Shown: in pieces, positions 63,219 through 64,000 of the stretch
Layout of the letters: each line of letters starts with the position of its first letter
Position numbering within the stretch: the stretch's first letter is position 1
Source of the DNA: Micromonospora sp. RP3T
GTDB taxonomy: Bacteria > Actinomycetota > Actinomycetes > Mycobacteriales > Micromonosporaceae
Assembly (NCBI RefSeq): GCF_003027925.1
Contig: NZ_PYPS01000027.1
Span: 1-64,000, forward strand
DNA: 64,000 nt
Reading direction: 5' to 3'
The notes under the pieces: generated by a model
The model's input: only the letters and a program-made list of their open reading frames with translations
The model's database searches: none
Told to the model about the DNA's origin: nothing
Translations under genes and position numbers: made by a program

Positions 63219-64000
63219 GTGACGACGAGATCGTGGTCGGCTACGACGGCTCGACCGACGCGTCGGTGGCCCTGAACTGGGCGCTGGACGAGGCGGGCCG
63301 GTCGGGCCGGCCGGTGCGGCTGGCGTACGTCTTCGAGTGGTTGACGGTGGCCGGCTGGATCGGCCCCGGCGTGGCCCCGGGCATCTGGCCGGACGAGAAC
63401 GCCCGCCGGCAGATCGAGGAACTGGTCCGCAAGGCGGCGGCGGACGCCGCCGCCGAGCGGCCCGGCATCACCGTGCACGGCGAGGTGTTCGACGGCCCGC
63501 CCGCGCTGGTGTTGCAGGAACGCTCCACCGGGGCCGGGATGCTGGTGCTCGGCAGCCGGGGGCACGGCGGCTTCGGCGGCCTGCTCGCCGGCTCCACCGC
63601 GGTCTCGGTCAGCGCGCACGCCCACTGCCCGGTGGTGGTGGTCCGCGACGGCCAGGCCGCCACGTCCGGGCCGGTGGTGGTCGGCTCGGACGGCTCCCCC
63701 TCGGCGCTGCGGGCGCTCGGCTTCGCCGTGGAGCGGGCCGCCCAGCGGGACGTGCCGCTGCGGGTGCTGCGGGTGTGGGAGCCGCCGGGTGACCGGTGGG
63801 CGCCGCCGGACTTCGACCCGGAGGACGTCGCGGCCGGCGAGCGGACCGCCGCCGAGGCGGAGCTGGCACCGTGGCGGGAGACCTTCCCGAACGTGCCGGT
63901 GGAGATCTCCACCGTGCCCGGCAGCGCCGCGTCGCTGCTGGTGGAGGCGAGCCGGGCGGCGCAGCTCGTGGTGGTCGGCAGTCGGGGCCGGGGCGGGCTG
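63215..64000 (+). CDS. Tandem universal stress protein (cut by window end)
   Basis: The 5' part of a two-domain Usp, 262 residues visible. Domain 1 has IVVGYDGSTDASVAL and LVLGSRGHGGFGGLLAGSTAVSVSAHA (the G-2x-G-9x-G-S/T ATP motif, positions about 110-136). Domain 2 begins VVVGSDGSPSALRAL and is reaching VVVGSRGRGG at the window end. Unlike the upstream Usp, both domains look ATP-competent. It starts at an ATGA overlap with xfp. Confidence 0.9.
   Translation, partial: MSDDEIVVGYDGSTDASVALNWALDEAGRSGRPVRLAYVFEWLTVAGWIGPGVAPGIWPDENARRQIEELVRKAAADAAAERPGITVHGEVFDGPPALVLQERSTGAGMLVLGSRGHGGFGGLLAGSTAVSVSAHAHCPVVVVRDGQAATSGPVVVGSDGSPSALRALGFAVERAAQRDVPLRVLRVWEPPGDRWAPPDFDPEDVAAGERTAAEAELAPWRETFPNVPVEISTVPGSAASLLVEASRAAQLVVVGSRGRGGL

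Overview
The window is about 72% GC actinobacterial chromosome, most likely from Micromonospora or a close relative in the Micromonosporaceae. The reasons are the codon bias, an SsgA-family sporulation gene, F420-type luciferase-like oxidoreductases, and the many genes joined by ATGA, GTGA or TGATG overlaps. No sequence search was possible, so all family names rest on motifs I can read.

Region 1 (1-11.4 kb) is the right-hand part of an actinomycete integrative and conjugative element (AICE, pSAM2-like) sitting in a tRNA-Val(CAC) gene at 11300-11374. Reading toward the tRNA it holds a non-coding repeat-rich stretch (1-640), an accessory trio (HAD phosphatase, small P-loop nucleotide-kinase-like protein, GntR regulator fused to a P-loop kinase), a tightly overlapping transfer operon (small proteins, FtsK/TraB-type DNA pump, membrane 'spread' proteins), a RepSA-like HUH replication initiator, Xis and tyrosine integrase. 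The left end lies outside the window.

Region 2 (11.4-33.2 kb) is chromosomal. It has a PGPGW membrane protein, an SsgA-like protein, SDR and AraC genes. A sulfur-scavenging operon follows (substrate-binding protein, ABC ATPase, permease, FMN monooxygenase, flavin reductase, nitroreductase), headed by a 25-residue leader peptide ending in Cys and next to a cysteine-free Rrf2 regulator. Then come DUF4236, a K+ channel, VOC/MarR, a TPR-Fn3 protein, a two-component system, a LolA-like protein, a HelD-type RNA polymerase recycling factor and a Spo0M-like protein.

Region 3 (33.2-41.8 kb) is a galactoside-utilisation locus. A DeoR regulator and GH42 beta-galactosidase diverge from an ABC sugar importer and a GH36 alpha-galactosidase.

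Region 4 (41.8-64 kb) is mixed. It contains HxlR/Rid, a DGPF protein with an ECF42-type sigma factor, a block of three coupled small genes divergent from GntR, and a membrane-anchored STAND ATPase with near-identical 42-residue TPR repeats. It continues with a GH5/CBM2 mannanase, an F420 oxidoreductase, membrane and lipid genes (two-domain PAP2, YihY, lipid kinase), a Clp-N/HTH pair facing a PP2C phosphatase, TetR/SDR, and a universal stress protein - phosphoketolase - universal stress protein operon cut by the window end.

The strongest candidates for something new are the AICE kinase/phosphatase trio with its regulator-kinase fusion, the Cys-terminated leader peptide, the STAND-TPR locus with its small-gene neighbours, and two low-GC hairpins that place a purine-rich SD-like stretch in the stem and an ATG in the loop.
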